From: Chlorogloea purpurea SAG 13.99
GTDB lineage: Bacteria > Cyanobacteriota > Cyanobacteriia > Cyanobacteriales > Microcystaceae
Direction: 5' to 3'
Assembly: GCA_016903695.1 (NCBI GenBank)
Contig: JADQBB010000022.1
Coordinates: forward strand, 1 to 64,000
Length of the DNA stretch: 64,000 nt
Below the pieces are notes generated by a model that made no database searches, was not told where the DNA came from, and worked only from the letters and a program-made list of their open reading frames with translations. The translations under genes and the position numbers were made by a program. Shown here piece by piece: positions 28,262-36,965 of the stretch; the first letter of the stretch is position 1, and every line of letters starts with the position of its first letter.

Positions 28262-29551
28262 TTAGAACAGCCATTCCAAGACGGCTTCTTCCTTGGTGTT
28301 GGTGTTGCGCGAAGGAGTTTCGCGGGTAAACTTCATGTGGATGGAGCGGGTTTGTTCACCATCTACCGCTACCGCCATGATCGGGTAATCGATCAAACCA
28401 TCCTGGAAGGACATCTGATAGCGGAAAGTACCGTCGGGACTTAGTTTGATGGGACGACCGCCGATCGTTACCGTGGCATCGGGTTCGGTCGCTCCGTAGA
28501 CGATCAACTCAGCGTCAGCGATGAGCCAGAACTTGCGGGGCAGGTTGGGGGCCATCATGCCGATTCCAGACATGGTTTCCGCCCCGATACCGGACATGGT
28601 TAAACCGGAAGCGGTAGGCACTCCAGGGGCCGCCCACATACCCACGCCGGAGGGGAAAATATAAGAACTGAGGACTTCTTCGGGAGCCATTGGCAGTGGC
28701 ACCTGTTGCATGGAGCCGAACAGAGAACCAGCAACCCTTTGAGCTTCCACACCTTGAAGGGTCGCGAAGATTTCATCGTAGATGGGGGCGGAAGGGTCGT
28801 AACCAGGGGTATTGGTGGCGTATGGAGATGGAGCTGCTTGGGCTGTACGTTTGCTGGGGGGAATCAGTTCGTAAACAGTTTTACTGGTTAATTCTTCTTC
28901 CCAGTCGAGGGTGACGAAAATATCTTCGATCCAATCGGAGGGGTATACGGGGGGGATACGGACGGAAACGGAACGGGCCAGGACTAACCAACGACCATCG
29001 GCGCAACGATAACCGATGTCGATCGCGTAATCTCGATCGCTCACGGGTATGGGCATATACCATTCGCGGGCCAGTTCATCACACAGGTATTCTTGAACGC
29101 TGTGGGGGGTTTGGTACTCGATACTGAGATCGGTTACATCGTAGAGGCGCAGGGCGAGTTGTTGACCCCCCCCGCGGCGTAACTCCTCTTTGTGTTCTTT
29201 GGGTACATCCCAATAGGCATAAGCCCACTGGGGATCGCGGGGCATCAAAACGATTCGGCTTTCACCATAACCACCGGGAAAATCGCCCAAACCTTCATCT
29301 ACTGAGGCTAGACTTTCTTCCATCTGATCTTCTTGGCCTAAATCGAATTTGGATGCTTCCACTTGTACTGTCTCCTGAACGATATTATTGGGTTGGATTA
29401 AGGGTATTCCTCGAATATTCATAGCTTTGCGGATAGCCTCCATCAATTCTGATTTCCGCATCCGGCTGTAAAGGGAAATCGCGTACTCGCTAGCAACTTT
29501 ACGCAGTTGCCGCAGGGTCATTTCTTCTAAGGGTGGGCGTTCTTGTGCCAT
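28262..29551 (-). CDS. DUF4912 domain protein with SAP/Rho-N-like N terminus
   Basis: 429 residues. The N-terminal 45 (EEMTLRQLRKVASEYAI, RMRKSELMEAIRK) form a SAP/Rho-N-like helix-extension-helix that often binds nucleic acid. The DUF4912 domain follows at about 85-240 (IVLMPRDPQWAYAYWDVP is its hallmark). A Pro/Ala/Gly-rich linker leads to a C-terminal beta segment (LIVYGATEPDATVTIGGRPI) like that in bacterial cell-envelope proteins. DUF4912 proteins are widespread in cyanobacteria and their role is unsettled. It is transcribed alone toward the RTX genes. Confidence 0.88.
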   Translation of the reverse strand: MAQERPPLEEMTLRQLRKVASEYAISLYSRMRKSELMEAIRKAMNIRGIPLIQPNNIVQETVQVEASKFDLGQEDQMEESLASVDEGLGDFPGGYGESRIVLMPRDPQWAYAYWDVPKEHKEELRRGGGQQLALRLYDVTDLSIEYQTPHSVQEYLCDELAREWYMPIPVSDRDYAIDIGYRCADGRWLVLARSVSVRIPPVYPSDWIEDIFVTLDWEEELTSKTVYELIPPSKRTAQAAPSPYATNTPGYDPSAPIYDEIFATLQGVEAQRVAGSLFGSMQQVPLPMAPEEVLSSYIFPSGVGMWAAPGVPTASGLTMSGIGAETMSGIGMMAPNLPRKFWLIADAELIVYGATEPDATVTIGGRPIKLSPDGTFRYQMSFQDGLIDYPIMAVAVDGEQTRSIHMKFTRETPSRNTNTKEEAVLEWLF

Positions 29552-29748
29552 TGGATTAACACTCTCCGATTAAGATGGCTGCAAATTGCTCCTTGGTTTT
29601 TTGAATGGATTAGCCTCGCTAATTCATTCATCTTTCGATCGCTGGGGATCACTTGCTTACCCTTATGTAACAAGACTTTACCCCTAATAGTCAAGGTTTT
29701 TATGTCATCAATTCCTGACAAAAGCTGTAAACCTTGATTTTGAGGAAT

Positions 29749-29776
29749 CCTTAAGTCATGAAATCTTGACTTAAGG
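29749..29776. promoter_or_regulatory. 10-bp inverted repeat upstream of the phosphatase gene
   Basis: CCTTAAGTCA (29749-29758) and TGACTTAAGG (29767-29776) are perfect complements with an 8-base spacer. It sits in a 290-base region between the divergent DUF4912 and phosphatase genes, 66 bases before the latter's start. No T-run follows, so an operator is as likely as a terminator. Nothing else in that region stands out. Confidence 0.4.
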
Positions 29777-29841
29777 AAATTAATCGGGGAGGCACAAGAA
29801 AATGTAACCTATATAAAGCAAGTAGAAAAAGGATTAAGAGA

Positions 29842-31176
29842 TTGGCTACCCGCGTCATCATCGTTCGTCACGGACAAAGTAACTACAACGCCCAACAGAA
29901 AATACAAGGTCGTAGCGATGCCTCGGTCTTGACCGAAAAAGGGCAGAAAGATGCAGCAACGGTGGGCGAAAATCTTAGCCAAATACCGATCGAGGCGATT
30001 TATTGCAGCCCCCTCCAGAGAGCGAAAAGCACTGCGGAGATCATCGGGCGCAATCTGACCAATCCCCTCGCCATACAGCCAACAGAAAAACTATTGGAGA
30101 TCAATTTACCAATCTGGGAAAACATGGTCAAGCAAGAAGTGAAAGACCAATACCCCGACGAGTATCGTTGTTGGCACGATCGACCAGGAGAATTTAAAAT
30201 GATACTCGAAGACGGTAAAGAACATTACCCCGTCCTCGACCTCTACAAACAAGCTCAAGATTTCTGGCGGGAAACTTTACCCCAACATCAGGGACAAACG
30301 ATTCTTATCGTCGCCCATAACGGCATCAATCGCTGTTTACTCTTGGCTGCCCTCGGTATAGACCCTTCCGTGTATCACCGTATTCAACAATCCAACTGCT
30401 GTATCAATATTCTCAACTTCACCGGTGATTTCGGTGAGCCGGTACAGATAGAATCCCTCAACCAAACCGCCCACATGGGCGTACCCCTACCGCCACCGCG
30501 CCCCTCTTACAAGGGCTTGCGTCTGTTGCTCGTGCGTCACGGGGAAACCCAATGGAATCGGGACTCAAGATTTCAAGGTGTCCGCGATATTCCCCTCAAC
30601 GATAACGGCAGGGGGCAAGCCCGTAAAGCCGCTCAATTTCTCAAGGATGTAGAGATAGATTTCGCCGTCAGTAGCCCTCTGTCCCGCCCCAAAGAAACGG
30701 CGGAAATCATCCTCGAAAATCATCCTGGAGTGTCCCTGGATCTGAAAACTGACCTGACAGAAATCTGTCACGGTTTATGGGAAGGAAAATTAGAAAGCGA
30801 GATCGAAGCCGACTTCCCAGGACTGTTACACGAGTGGAAAACCGCGCCGGAAAGCGTACAGATGCCGGAGGGAGAGAACTTACAACAGGTATGGGATAGG
30901 GCGATCGCTTGCTGGCAAGAAATTCTCAACCAATATTACGAGGATGGCAAACCGAAAACCGGTTTGATAGTCGCCCACGATGCTATTAATAAAGTTATTT
31001 TGTGTTACTTACTGGGTTTGCAAACCGCTAACTTCTGGAGTGTGAAACAGGGTAACGGTGCTGTCAGCGTCATCGACTACGATAAGAATCCCGATTCACC
31101 ACCGGTGTTACAGGCGATTAATATTACTTCCCATCTAGGGGGTGTATTGGATAAAACTGCGGTGGGAGCTTTATAG
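29842..31176 (+). CDS. Double-domain histidine phosphatase (phosphoglycerate mutase-like)
   Basis: 444 residues made of two histidine-phosphatase domains in tandem: about 1-205 with VRHGQSNYN and a second histidine in VAHNGINR, then 225-440 with VRHGETQWN and VAHDAINK. Both have the catalytic RHG. Translation starts with TTG 29842 (MATRVIIVRHG), preceded by AAAGGATT about 9 bases upstream; no ATG fits. Such tandem proteins occur in cyanobacteria; substrates may be phosphoglycerate or other small phosphates. No neighbouring gene suggests a pathway. Confidence 0.88.
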   Translation: MATRVIIVRHGQSNYNAQQKIQGRSDASVLTEKGQKDAATVGENLSQIPIEAIYCSPLQRAKSTAEIIGRNLTNPLAIQPTEKLLEINLPIWENMVKQEVKDQYPDEYRCWHDRPGEFKMILEDGKEHYPVLDLYKQAQDFWRETLPQHQGQTILIVAHNGINRCLLLAALGIDPSVYHRIQQSNCCINILNFTGDFGEPVQIESLNQTAHMGVPLPPPRPSYKGLRLLLVRHGETQWNRDSRFQGVRDIPLNDNGRGQARKAAQFLKDVEIDFAVSSPLSRPKETAEIILENHPGVSLDLKTDLTEICHGLWEGKLESEIEADFPGLLHEWKTAPESVQMPEGENLQQVWDRAIACWQEILNQYYEDGKPKTGLIVAHDAINKVILCYLLGLQTANFWSVKQGNGAVSVIDYDKNPDSPPVLQAINITSHLGGVLDKTAVGAL

Positions 31177-31265
31177 CCCCGTATTGGGGAGCGGCCGAAG
31201 CGTTACCCCGATATTGGTCTACCAGATATAATAAAAAAGATATTTATCAAAAGGAAGATAAAAAG

Positions 31266-31445
31266 ATTCCCACATCAGAGCAAAAAACATCCTGTTATAT
31301 TTTATGTTGCTGGTTCACTAAACTTTATTTACCGATTAATATTATCCGTCTAGATAAACGAACAGGCAACATATTTTTCTTGGTGGGAGATGAAAAATTA
31401 TTGAAATTTTTTCTAACGGAAACTGGAGGTATATTGAATGAATAA
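31266..31445 (+). CDS. DUF6888-like small protein with ATT in place of the start codon
   Basis: The frame reads PTSEQ, then LYLPINIIRLDKRTGNIF and LVGDE, which fits the DUF6888 family, whose members normally begin MPT. Here the codon in the Met position is ATT (31266), and no ATG, GTG or TTG precedes it in frame. AAGGAAG lies about 8 bases upstream, a good ribosome binding site at the right distance. Either ATT is used as a weak start, as in infC, or the gene has been silenced by a point change. It overlaps the DUF6887 gene after it by 8 bases, the usual partner arrangement. Confidence 0.6.
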   Translation: MPTSEQKTSCYILCCWFTKLYLPINIIRLDKRTGNIFFLVGDEKLLKFFLTETGGILNE

Positions 31446-31647
31446 GCCTGATTTGACGGCAATGAGTCGAAAAGAATTACATGATTATTTCATGACTCAT
31501 CGAGATGATGAAGAAGCGTTTAACGCTTATGTTGATAAATTGCACTCCGAGGGAAATTGGAGAGAAATGCCCGCTTTAAAATCATTGGATGATTTAAATC
31601 AGTATCCAGATTTTGTTAAACGGTTTCCCGATATTCCTCACAGATAA
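31438..31647 (+). CDS. DUF6887 family small protein
   Basis: 69 residues, acidic and soluble: MSRKELHDYFMTHRDDEEAF and EMPALKSLDDLNQYPDFV. This is the cyanobacterial DUF6887 pattern (a helical SRKELxxYxxxHRxDxEA start). An AACTGGAGG ribosome site is 8 bases before the ATG. It is coupled to the DUF6888-like frame by overlap. Pairs of this sort are common and often multicopy in cyanobacteria; a toxin-antitoxin-like or regulatory role has been suspected but I cannot support one from sequence. Confidence 0.8.
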   Translation: MNKPDLTAMSRKELHDYFMTHRDDEEAFNAYVDKLHSEGNWREMPALKSLDDLNQYPDFVKRFPDIPHR

Positions 31648-31653
31648 TAAAGT

Positions 31654-32139
31654 TCATATTTTTCGCCTTCTTTCTCGAAACCAATGCTGTAACATTTCAC
31701 GACATTGCGATTCGAGAATTCCTTCGATCACGTTCAAATGATGATTGGAAAAGAGGCTATCGGGAAAATTGGCGACGGTGCGGATGACTCCCGTTTTCGG
31801 ATCGTCGGCACCGTAGATTAACAAACCCAGACGGGCGGCGATTATGGCCCCCGCACACATGGGGCAGGGTTCGAGGGTAACGTAGAGAGTGCAATCGTTT
31901 AAATGCCAGTTGTTCAATTTTTGGCTGGCGGCGCGGATGGCGATAATTTCAGCGTGGGCGGTAGGGTCTTGGTCTCTCTGTTTGCGGTTTTCTCCCCCGG
32001 CTAAGAAATTACCCTTTTTATCGGTGACGATCGCCCCTACAGGTATGTCCCCCCCTCGCCCCGCCTCCCGGGCTAACTCTAGGGCTTCTCCCATCCAGTG
32101 ACGGTGTTTTAAATAACACTCGTAATCCACTTCTATCAT
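31654..32139 (-). CDS. tadA: tRNA(adenine34) deaminase TadA
   Basis: Converts A34 to inosine in tRNA-Arg(ACG). At 161 residues it has the usual length. The zinc and catalytic motif HAEIIAI (His62, Glu64) and PCPMCAGAI (Cys92, Cys95) are complete, and GENRKQRDQDPTAHAE matches the tRNA-specific subfamily rather than cytosine or guanine deaminases. It starts right at the glutaredoxin stop, so the two are probably co-transcribed. It converges with the DUF6887 gene. Confidence 0.93.
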   Translation of the reverse strand: MIEVDYECYLKHRHWMGEALELAREAGRGGDIPVGAIVTDKKGNFLAGGENRKQRDQDPTAHAEIIAIRAASQKLNNWHLNDCTLYVTLEPCPMCAGAIIAARLGLLIYGADDPKTGVIRTVANFPDSLFSNHHLNVIEGILESQCREMLQHWFRERRRKI

Positions 32140-32439
32140 TTAAGCCGGTTGAGACAGTAAACGATCGAGTTCCCCTTCCCCATCTAGTTTATAGAGATCA
32201 TCGCACCCGCCGAGATGTTGATCGTTGATGAATATTTGCGGTACGCTTCTCTTGCCGCCCGCTCTTTCTGCCATAGCTGCCCTAGCGGTTTCGTCCCCGT
32301 CTATCTTATATTCTGTATAGCTGACTCCTTTCCACCAGAGCAGTAGTTTCGCTCTGATACAGTAGGGACAGGTAGCCCAAGTGTATATCTCCACCTTGGC
32401 TTTCTTGGAGTCTGGATTTCGGTTGAATATGTTTAACAT
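32140..32439 (-). CDS. grxC: Glutaredoxin 3
   Basis: A 99-residue dithiol glutaredoxin. The active site is CPYC (Cys24 and Cys27), followed by the glutathione-binding segments KRSVPQIFIND and HLGGCDDL. It reduces protein disulfides and glutathione-mixed disulfides in the cytosol. It is the upstream gene of a pair with tadA (no gap) and is divergent from the 5-formyltetrahydrofolate cyclo-ligase gene, with 42 bases between starts. Confidence 0.94.
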   Translation of the reverse strand: MLNIFNRNPDSKKAKVEIYTWATCPYCIRAKLLLWWKGVSYTEYKIDGDETARAAMAERAGGKRSVPQIFINDQHLGGCDDLYKLDGEGELDRLLSQPA

Positions 32440-32481
32440 TTTCTTTATTGATAACTTGATAATTTTATTATAAATAGGTTT

Positions 32482-33024
32482 ATGGACAAAGTAAGGTTAA
32501 GAAAAGAGTTAATCAAACAACGTCGCTCTCTTCCCTTGTCTCAGTGGCACTGTCTGGGTCAACAATTAAGTATTAATTTAAGCAATTATCCATTATTTCA
32601 AGAAGCAAAAACCGTTTTAAGTTATTTCAGTTTTCGTCAAGAGCCTGATCTGAGTTCTTTATTTTCTTTAGATAAAAATTGGGGCTTTTCTCGTTGTGTG
32701 GGTGATGAGTTATCGTGGCATTCTTGGCGGGATGGGGAACCTTTAGAAATTAACGGTTATGGTATTCCCGAACCTTCGGTAAAGGCGCGGCTTATCGGGC
32801 CAGCGGAAGTAGATTTGATATTGATTCCGGCTGTGGCTTGTGATAGTCGGGGTTATCGTTTGGGATACGGCGGGGGGTATTTCGATCGGCTGTTATCTTC
32901 CCCCGATTGGGCGCAGGTTCGGACGGTGGGTATTATATTCGATTTCGCTTACTTACCCGAACTACCGATCGACCCCTGGGATAAACCAGTAAATATTATT
33001 TGTACCGAATCACGGATAATTTAA
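32482..33024 (+). CDS. 5-formyltetrahydrofolate cyclo-ligase
   Basis: 180 residues; uses ATP to turn 5-formyl-THF into 5,10-methenyl-THF. The diagnostic motif YRLGYGGGYFDRLL is at about residues 124-137, and the N-terminal LRKELIKQRRSL and middle LILIPAVACD segments also fit. It is divergent from grxC and convergent with the GAF gene. In some bacteria this family is linked to the 6S RNA (ygfA), but I see no such RNA here. Confidence 0.92.
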   Translation: MDKVRLRKELIKQRRSLPLSQWHCLGQQLSINLSNYPLFQEAKTVLSYFSFRQEPDLSSLFSLDKNWGFSRCVGDELSWHSWRDGEPLEINGYGIPEPSVKARLIGPAEVDLILIPAVACDSRGYRLGYGGGYFDRLLSSPDWAQVRTVGIIFDFAYLPELPIDPWDKPVNIICTESRII

Positions 33025-33051
33025 ATTGAAGATTGCCATAAGAGCGAGCAA

Positions 33052-33600
33052 TTACAGATTACCACTATTCCTAATAGAAGGAGCTAAGGACAAAGTAACC
33101 GCGGCTTGTTTCATTTGTTCGATCTCGTCGTTCAACCATTGACGATCGCTTTGACAGTGATGAGCGATCAATAAGCCCCATAAACCCTGAGATGTTAAAA
33201 TCGGGACAACAAGATTAGCCTTTATTTTCAGGTAACGCAAAAAATCGCGGTGACATTCCGCGATCGGTTCTGATTCAATGTCACTGATCGATCGTACTCG
33301 TCCCGCCAGGTATAGTGTAGCGTATTCATCGTTAAAGCATTGATCGGGCCCTGTTGAACCTAAAATAGAGAACTGATCGTCGCTCAAGGATTCAAAAATT
33401 ACTTGACCTTTCCATTGGGTATAAAAATAATAAATCACTACCCTGTCAGACTTGAGAATATTCCTGAGTTCGTTAACAGTATTTTGTAGCAATTCGTCAC
33501 GTAGCATTTTTTTGTTGAGTCTGAGCAAAAGACCCTGAAACGTCCCCGCCTCCCCCCTGTGTTGGTTCGTGTGAATATTCGGGTCAAATTGGATAGGCAT
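33052..33600 (-). CDS. Standalone cyanobacteriochrome GAF domain (DXCF type)
   Basis: 182 residues made almost only of one GAF domain (about 28-172). It has both cysteines of a DXCF-type cyanobacteriochrome: DQCF (Cys88) and the chromophore-binding Cys116-His117 in AECHRDFL, followed by KANLVVPIL and WGLLIAHHC. Such domains bind phycocyanobilin, form a second thioether through the DXCF cysteine and usually sense blue/green light. There is no kinase, GGDEF or methyl-accepting output domain, so it must work through a partner protein or as a pigment. An N-terminal tail of about 25 residues is polar. It seems monocistronic. Confidence 0.85.
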   Translation of the reverse strand: MPIQFDPNIHTNQHRGEAGTFQGLLLRLNKKMLRDELLQNTVNELRNILKSDRVVIYYFYTQWKGQVIFESLSDDQFSILGSTGPDQCFNDEYATLYLAGRVRSISDIESEPIAECHRDFLRYLKIKANLVVPILTSQGLWGLLIAHHCQSDRQWLNDEIEQMKQAAVTLSLAPSIRNSGNL

Positions 33601-33787
33601 AGAACAATATTGGTTAAAATTGGTTGCCTACCAATTTTAACTGACAGATAGGGTCTCCTGACTTTTCAGGGATTGTCAACTATTTTAAATTATTGACGAT
33701 ACGAGCGCCGCGGTGGTATCAGCGGAAACCCCATTTGTCACCAGCGATTTATCTATGCTTAAATTAGAAAACTATTGTCTATCTAAT

Positions 33788-34417
33788 ATGACTCAAACCC
33801 AATTAGAACCTAAACTATATAGCTTTGACGAATTTATAAGCTGGTATCCAGAAATATCAGAAGTCCGATACGAACTGCACAACGGAGTTATTATCGAAAT
33901 GCCAAAGCCCAGAGGGAAACATTCCAACCTAACAGGCGCTGTCATAGAACAACTCTTAATAGTCATCCGACAAATGAATAAAGGTGGTATTTGGACTATC
34001 CCTAGAGAATCAATAGTTAAAACCAAACAATCGCAATCGGGTTATGAGCCGGATATTATAGTTTTGAATCAAGAGGCTCTCGTCGCAGAATCTAGGTGGG
34101 AAACTGAATCGATAGTTCAAAATCCCGAATCAGTTAAATTAATCGTCGAAGTAGTTTCAACTAATTGGCGTGACGATTATTACAACAAACTGAGGGATTA
34201 CGAAGAGATGGGTATCGACGAATATTGGATTATCGATTATGCAGCATTGGGCCCGAGAAAGTTCATCGGTGATCCTAAGCAACCTACCGTTTTTGTTTGC
34301 TCGTTGATCGATGGAGAATATCAAATGAATCCTTTCACTGGTAACTCGACTATTATCTCCCTCACATTGCCAAAGTTTAAATTATCTGCCGGGGAAATTT
34401 TCGCTCTTGCTATTTAG
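33788..34417 (+). CDS. Uma2 family (DUF820) putative nuclease
   Basis: 209 residues from ATG 33788 (MTQTQLEPKLYSFDEF); GTG 33713 or ATG 33752 would lengthen it without adding family sequence. It has the PD-(D/E)XK fold residues: YEPDIIVLN (Asp) and KLIVEVVSTN (Glu), preceded by RGKHSNL. This family is greatly expanded in cyanobacteria. Nuclease activity is predicted but not well established. The next gene begins 7 bases later. Confidence 0.88.
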   Translation: MTQTQLEPKLYSFDEFISWYPEISEVRYELHNGVIIEMPKPRGKHSNLTGAVIEQLLIVIRQMNKGGIWTIPRESIVKTKQSQSGYEPDIIVLNQEALVAESRWETESIVQNPESVKLIVEVVSTNWRDDYYNKLRDYEEMGIDEYWIIDYAALGPRKFIGDPKQPTVFVCSLIDGEYQMNPFTGNSTIISLTLPKFKLSAGEIFALAI

Positions 34418-34424
34418 CGTCTTC

Positions 34425-34745
34425 ATGAAAAGCACAGATACAAATCAAGCCAGTAAAAAATCTAACTTCCATTCCAGTTTGGCTGGCTGTGTGGTGTCCG
34501 CCTTACTTTTCCCTTTTTGCCTCACTCTATCCGCCTGGTTGGCTTTCGCTCTCGGCCCGATGGGTTGCGCCCTTCCGAATAGATGTTCCAAGTCTCAAGA
34601 AAATGTTAAAGCTATTGTATCATTAATGATTTTCGTCGGCGGCGGTTTGGGGATTCCCATAATAACCGGCATCGGGATGGGTAAGGCTGTCGGAAAAGGT
34701 GTTGATATTATTGAGAGAGCCAAGTCCACCGAAGATAATGAATAG
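34425..34745 (+). CDS. Small membrane protein, 106 aa
   Basis: From ATG 34425. Two hydrophobic segments are visible (about residues 16-40, GCVVSALLFPFCLTLSAWL, and 63-85, IVSLMIFVGGGLGIPIIT) with a short periplasmic or cytosolic loop holding two cysteines (GCALPNRCSKS). The tail is charged. I do not recognise the family. It lies just after the Uma2 gene and before the glycosyltransferase-like gene, with 55 bases to the latter. Confidence 0.55.
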   Translation: MKSTDTNQASKKSNFHSSLAGCVVSALLFPFCLTLSAWLAFALGPMGCALPNRCSKSQENVKAIVSLMIFVGGGLGIPIITGIGMGKAVGKGVDIIERAKSTEDNE

Positions 34746-34800
34746 TCATTTGTTAGACTTTTAATCGAGGCTAATTATCTTATTGTTTGAATTTCAGGCC

Positions 34801-36033
34801 ATGTCTCCCCTATTGATTATAAGTAACGGACACGGAGAAGATGTGGTGTCTTCCCGGGTGATCGATCGATTACAAGCTTTACCCCATTGTCCGCCTATTT
34901 CAGTATTACCCCTAGTAGGCACGGGACATATCTTTCAATCAAAGGGTATTCCTATCCTGGGGCGAGTTGAAATCATGCCATCGGGGGGCTTTATCAATAT
35001 GGACCCGCGGCAACTGTGGCGGGATATTAGCGGGGGTTTATTAGGATTAACCTTGAGTCAATACCAATTGGTGCGGGATTGGGGAAAACGAGGCGGCAAA
35101 ATTCTGGCGGTGGGGGATATAGTGCCTTTACTATTCGCTTTCTGTAGCGGGGTGGATTACGCTTTTATCGGCACTGCTAAATCTGAATATTATCTGCGGG
35201 ATGAAGAAGGTTGGTTATCGGGTACTACTTGGCCCGATAAACTGTGGCAATCCTATTATTATCCTTGGGAACGTTATTTCATGTCCCATGAGCGATGTCG
35301 GGCGGTTTTCGTGCGGGATACATTAACGAGCAAGATTCTGCAACGCTGGCCCATACGCGTCTTCGATTGCGGTAATCCCATGATGGATGACTTGGACACT
35401 GAAGCTGATCAATCTTCTGATAATTGGGTTTCTATCCTACTTCTGCCAGGCTCTCGTTTACCGGAATCCGTTAACAATTGGCTGAAAATTTTAGCGGCCC
35501 TTAAAGGTATAGTGGAAAGTTTTCCCGATAGGGCCATTCATTTTCTGGGGGCGATTTCTCCTAATACAGACTTGGGGAATTTTGAGTCGCCCTTGGAGGA
35601 TTTTGGATTTTCTCGATGCGGGGATGGTTTTAATTCCGGGCGGGCGATATTAACTTTATCTCAAACATCATACCCTCAATATTTAGCCCGCGCCGATTTA
35701 GCGATCGCTATGGCGGGTACGGCCACCGAACAAGTGGTAGGCTCGGGTAAACCCGTGATTACCATGCCAGGAGACGGGCCACAATTCACCGCGCATTTTG
35801 CCAGGTTACAAACTCGCCTACTGGGTTGTTCCGTGATCTTAGTTCCGTCACCGGCAGAAGTGGCTCCCTGTGTAACGAATTTATTACAAAATCCCGAATT
35901 ATTACAGAGGATAAAAGAAAACGGGAAACAACGCCTCGGCTTACCAGGTGCGTCTCAACGCATAGCAGGGTATCTACTTCAGAAACTGGGGTACAGTCTT
36001 GAAGACCCTCAACAATGTTATAAAGATAAATAG
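34801..36033 (+). CDS. Lipid-A-disaccharide synthase-related protein
   Basis: 410 residues from ATG 34801 (MSPLLIISNGHGED); a TTG at 34783 gives a six-residue extension without support. It belongs to the cyanobacterial/plant family related to LpxB, with a GT-B-like fold: SNGHGEDVVSSRV at the N terminus, and AIAMAGTATEQVVGSGKPV with MPGDGPQF in the nucleotide-sugar side. It is distinct from the true LpxB. The acceptor is unknown. It stands 21 bases upstream of ycf3 and may share its transcript. Confidence 0.87.
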   Translation: MSPLLIISNGHGEDVVSSRVIDRLQALPHCPPISVLPLVGTGHIFQSKGIPILGRVEIMPSGGFINMDPRQLWRDISGGLLGLTLSQYQLVRDWGKRGGKILAVGDIVPLLFAFCSGVDYAFIGTAKSEYYLRDEEGWLSGTTWPDKLWQSYYYPWERYFMSHERCRAVFVRDTLTSKILQRWPIRVFDCGNPMMDDLDTEADQSSDNWVSILLLPGSRLPESVNNWLKILAALKGIVESFPDRAIHFLGAISPNTDLGNFESPLEDFGFSRCGDGFNSGRAILTLSQTSYPQYLARADLAIAMAGTATEQVVGSGKPVITMPGDGPQFTAHFARLQTRLLGCSVILVPSPAEVAPCVTNLLQNPELLQRIKENGKQRLGLPGASQRIAGYLLQKLGYSLEDPQQCYKDK

Positions 36034-36054
36034 TGATTTTACAATACCACCACT

Positions 36055-36576
36055 ATGCCGCGTACCCAGAAAAACGATAATTTTATCGATAAGAGTTTTA
36101 CAGTCATGGCGGATATTATCCTGAAGGTGTTGCCCGCCAATAAAAAAGCCAAAGAAGCTTTCGTCTATTATCGCGATGGTATGTCAGCCCAGGCTGATGG
36201 AGAATACGCCGAAGCCCTAGAAAATTATGAAGAAGCCCTCAAGCTGGAAGAAGACCCGAACGATCGTAGTTATATCCTCTACAATATGGGACTCATTCAC
36301 GCTAGTAACGGCGACCATGTCACCGCTTTAGACTTTTACGAACAAGCTATCAGCCTCAATCCTCGTATGCCCTCGGCTTTAAATAATATCGCCGTTATCT
36401 ATCATTATCAGGGTGAGCAAGCCAAATCGGAAGGGAGGGAAACGGATGCGGAGGCCCTGTACGATAAAGCCGCCGAATATTGGAAACAGGCTATCCGTCT
36501 GGCACCGAATAATTATATTGAAGCCCAGAACTGGCTCAAGATTAACGGGCGATCGGAAATGGATGTATATTTCTAA
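36055..36576 (+). CDS. ycf3: Photosystem I assembly protein Ycf3
   Basis: A 173-residue TPR protein needed to assemble photosystem I in the thylakoid. Sequence features are [20 protein letters not shown] at the N terminus, three TPR units (about 34-67, 71-104, 118-154) with [27 protein letters not shown] and [16 protein letters not shown], and the conserved end [11 protein letters not shown]. This is one of the clearest signs that the host performs oxygenic photosynthesis. gatC follows after 8 bases, so they are probably co-transcribed. Confidence 0.97.
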   Translation: MPRTQKNDNFIDKSFTVMADIILKVLPANKKAKEAFVYYRDGMSAQADGEYAEALENYEEALKLEEDPNDRSYILYNMGLIHASNGDHVTALDFYEQAISLNPRMPSALNNIAVIYHYQGEQAKSEGRETDAEALYDKAAEYWKQAIRLAPNNYIEAQNWLKINGRSEMDVYF

Positions 36577-36584
36577 AGGACATC

Positions 36585-36884
36585 ATGATAGATAAAGAAG
36601 AAGTGAGAAAAATCGCTCATCTGGCGAGATTGGCAATTACCCCCGAAGAGGAAACTCAATTCAGCGGGCAGTTAAACTCTATATTGCAATACTTTGAACA
36701 GTTGAGCGAATTGGACACGGAAAATGTGCCGCCCACTATGAGAGCGATCGATGTGAGCAATATCACCCGCCCCGATAGTAAGATCATTTACGAAGATCGA
36801 TCGGCTCTTCTAGATCAATCCCCCGACAGGGAAGGAGACTTTTTCCGAGTGCCGAAAATCTTAGCGGGCGATGAAGCGGTATAA
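36585..36884 (+). CDS. gatC: Asp/Glu-tRNA amidotransferase subunit C
   Basis: 99 residues, the small subunit of GatCAB, which converts Glu-tRNA(Gln) and/or Asp-tRNA(Asn) to the amide forms. Typical segments are [38 protein letters not shown], and FFRVPKIL at the C terminus. gatA and gatB are not in this window; separate locations are normal in cyanobacteria. It lies directly behind ycf3. Confidence 0.95.
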   Translation: MIDKEEVRKIAHLARLAITPEEETQFSGQLNSILQYFEQLSELDTENVPPTMRAIDVSNITRPDSKIIYEDRSALLDQSPDREGDFFRVPKILAGDEAV

Positions 36885-36965
36885 ATGACTCGCGATTGTC
36901 TGTTATGTTTCCCGAAAAATTGGGCATTCTAAAACCAGAAAGGACGTGATAGGAGGCTTAAAACC

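Noticed and set aside
29749..29776. Rho-independent terminator
   Set aside because: The stem is perfect but AT-rich, lacks a following T-run and lies between divergent genes; kept only as a possible operator.
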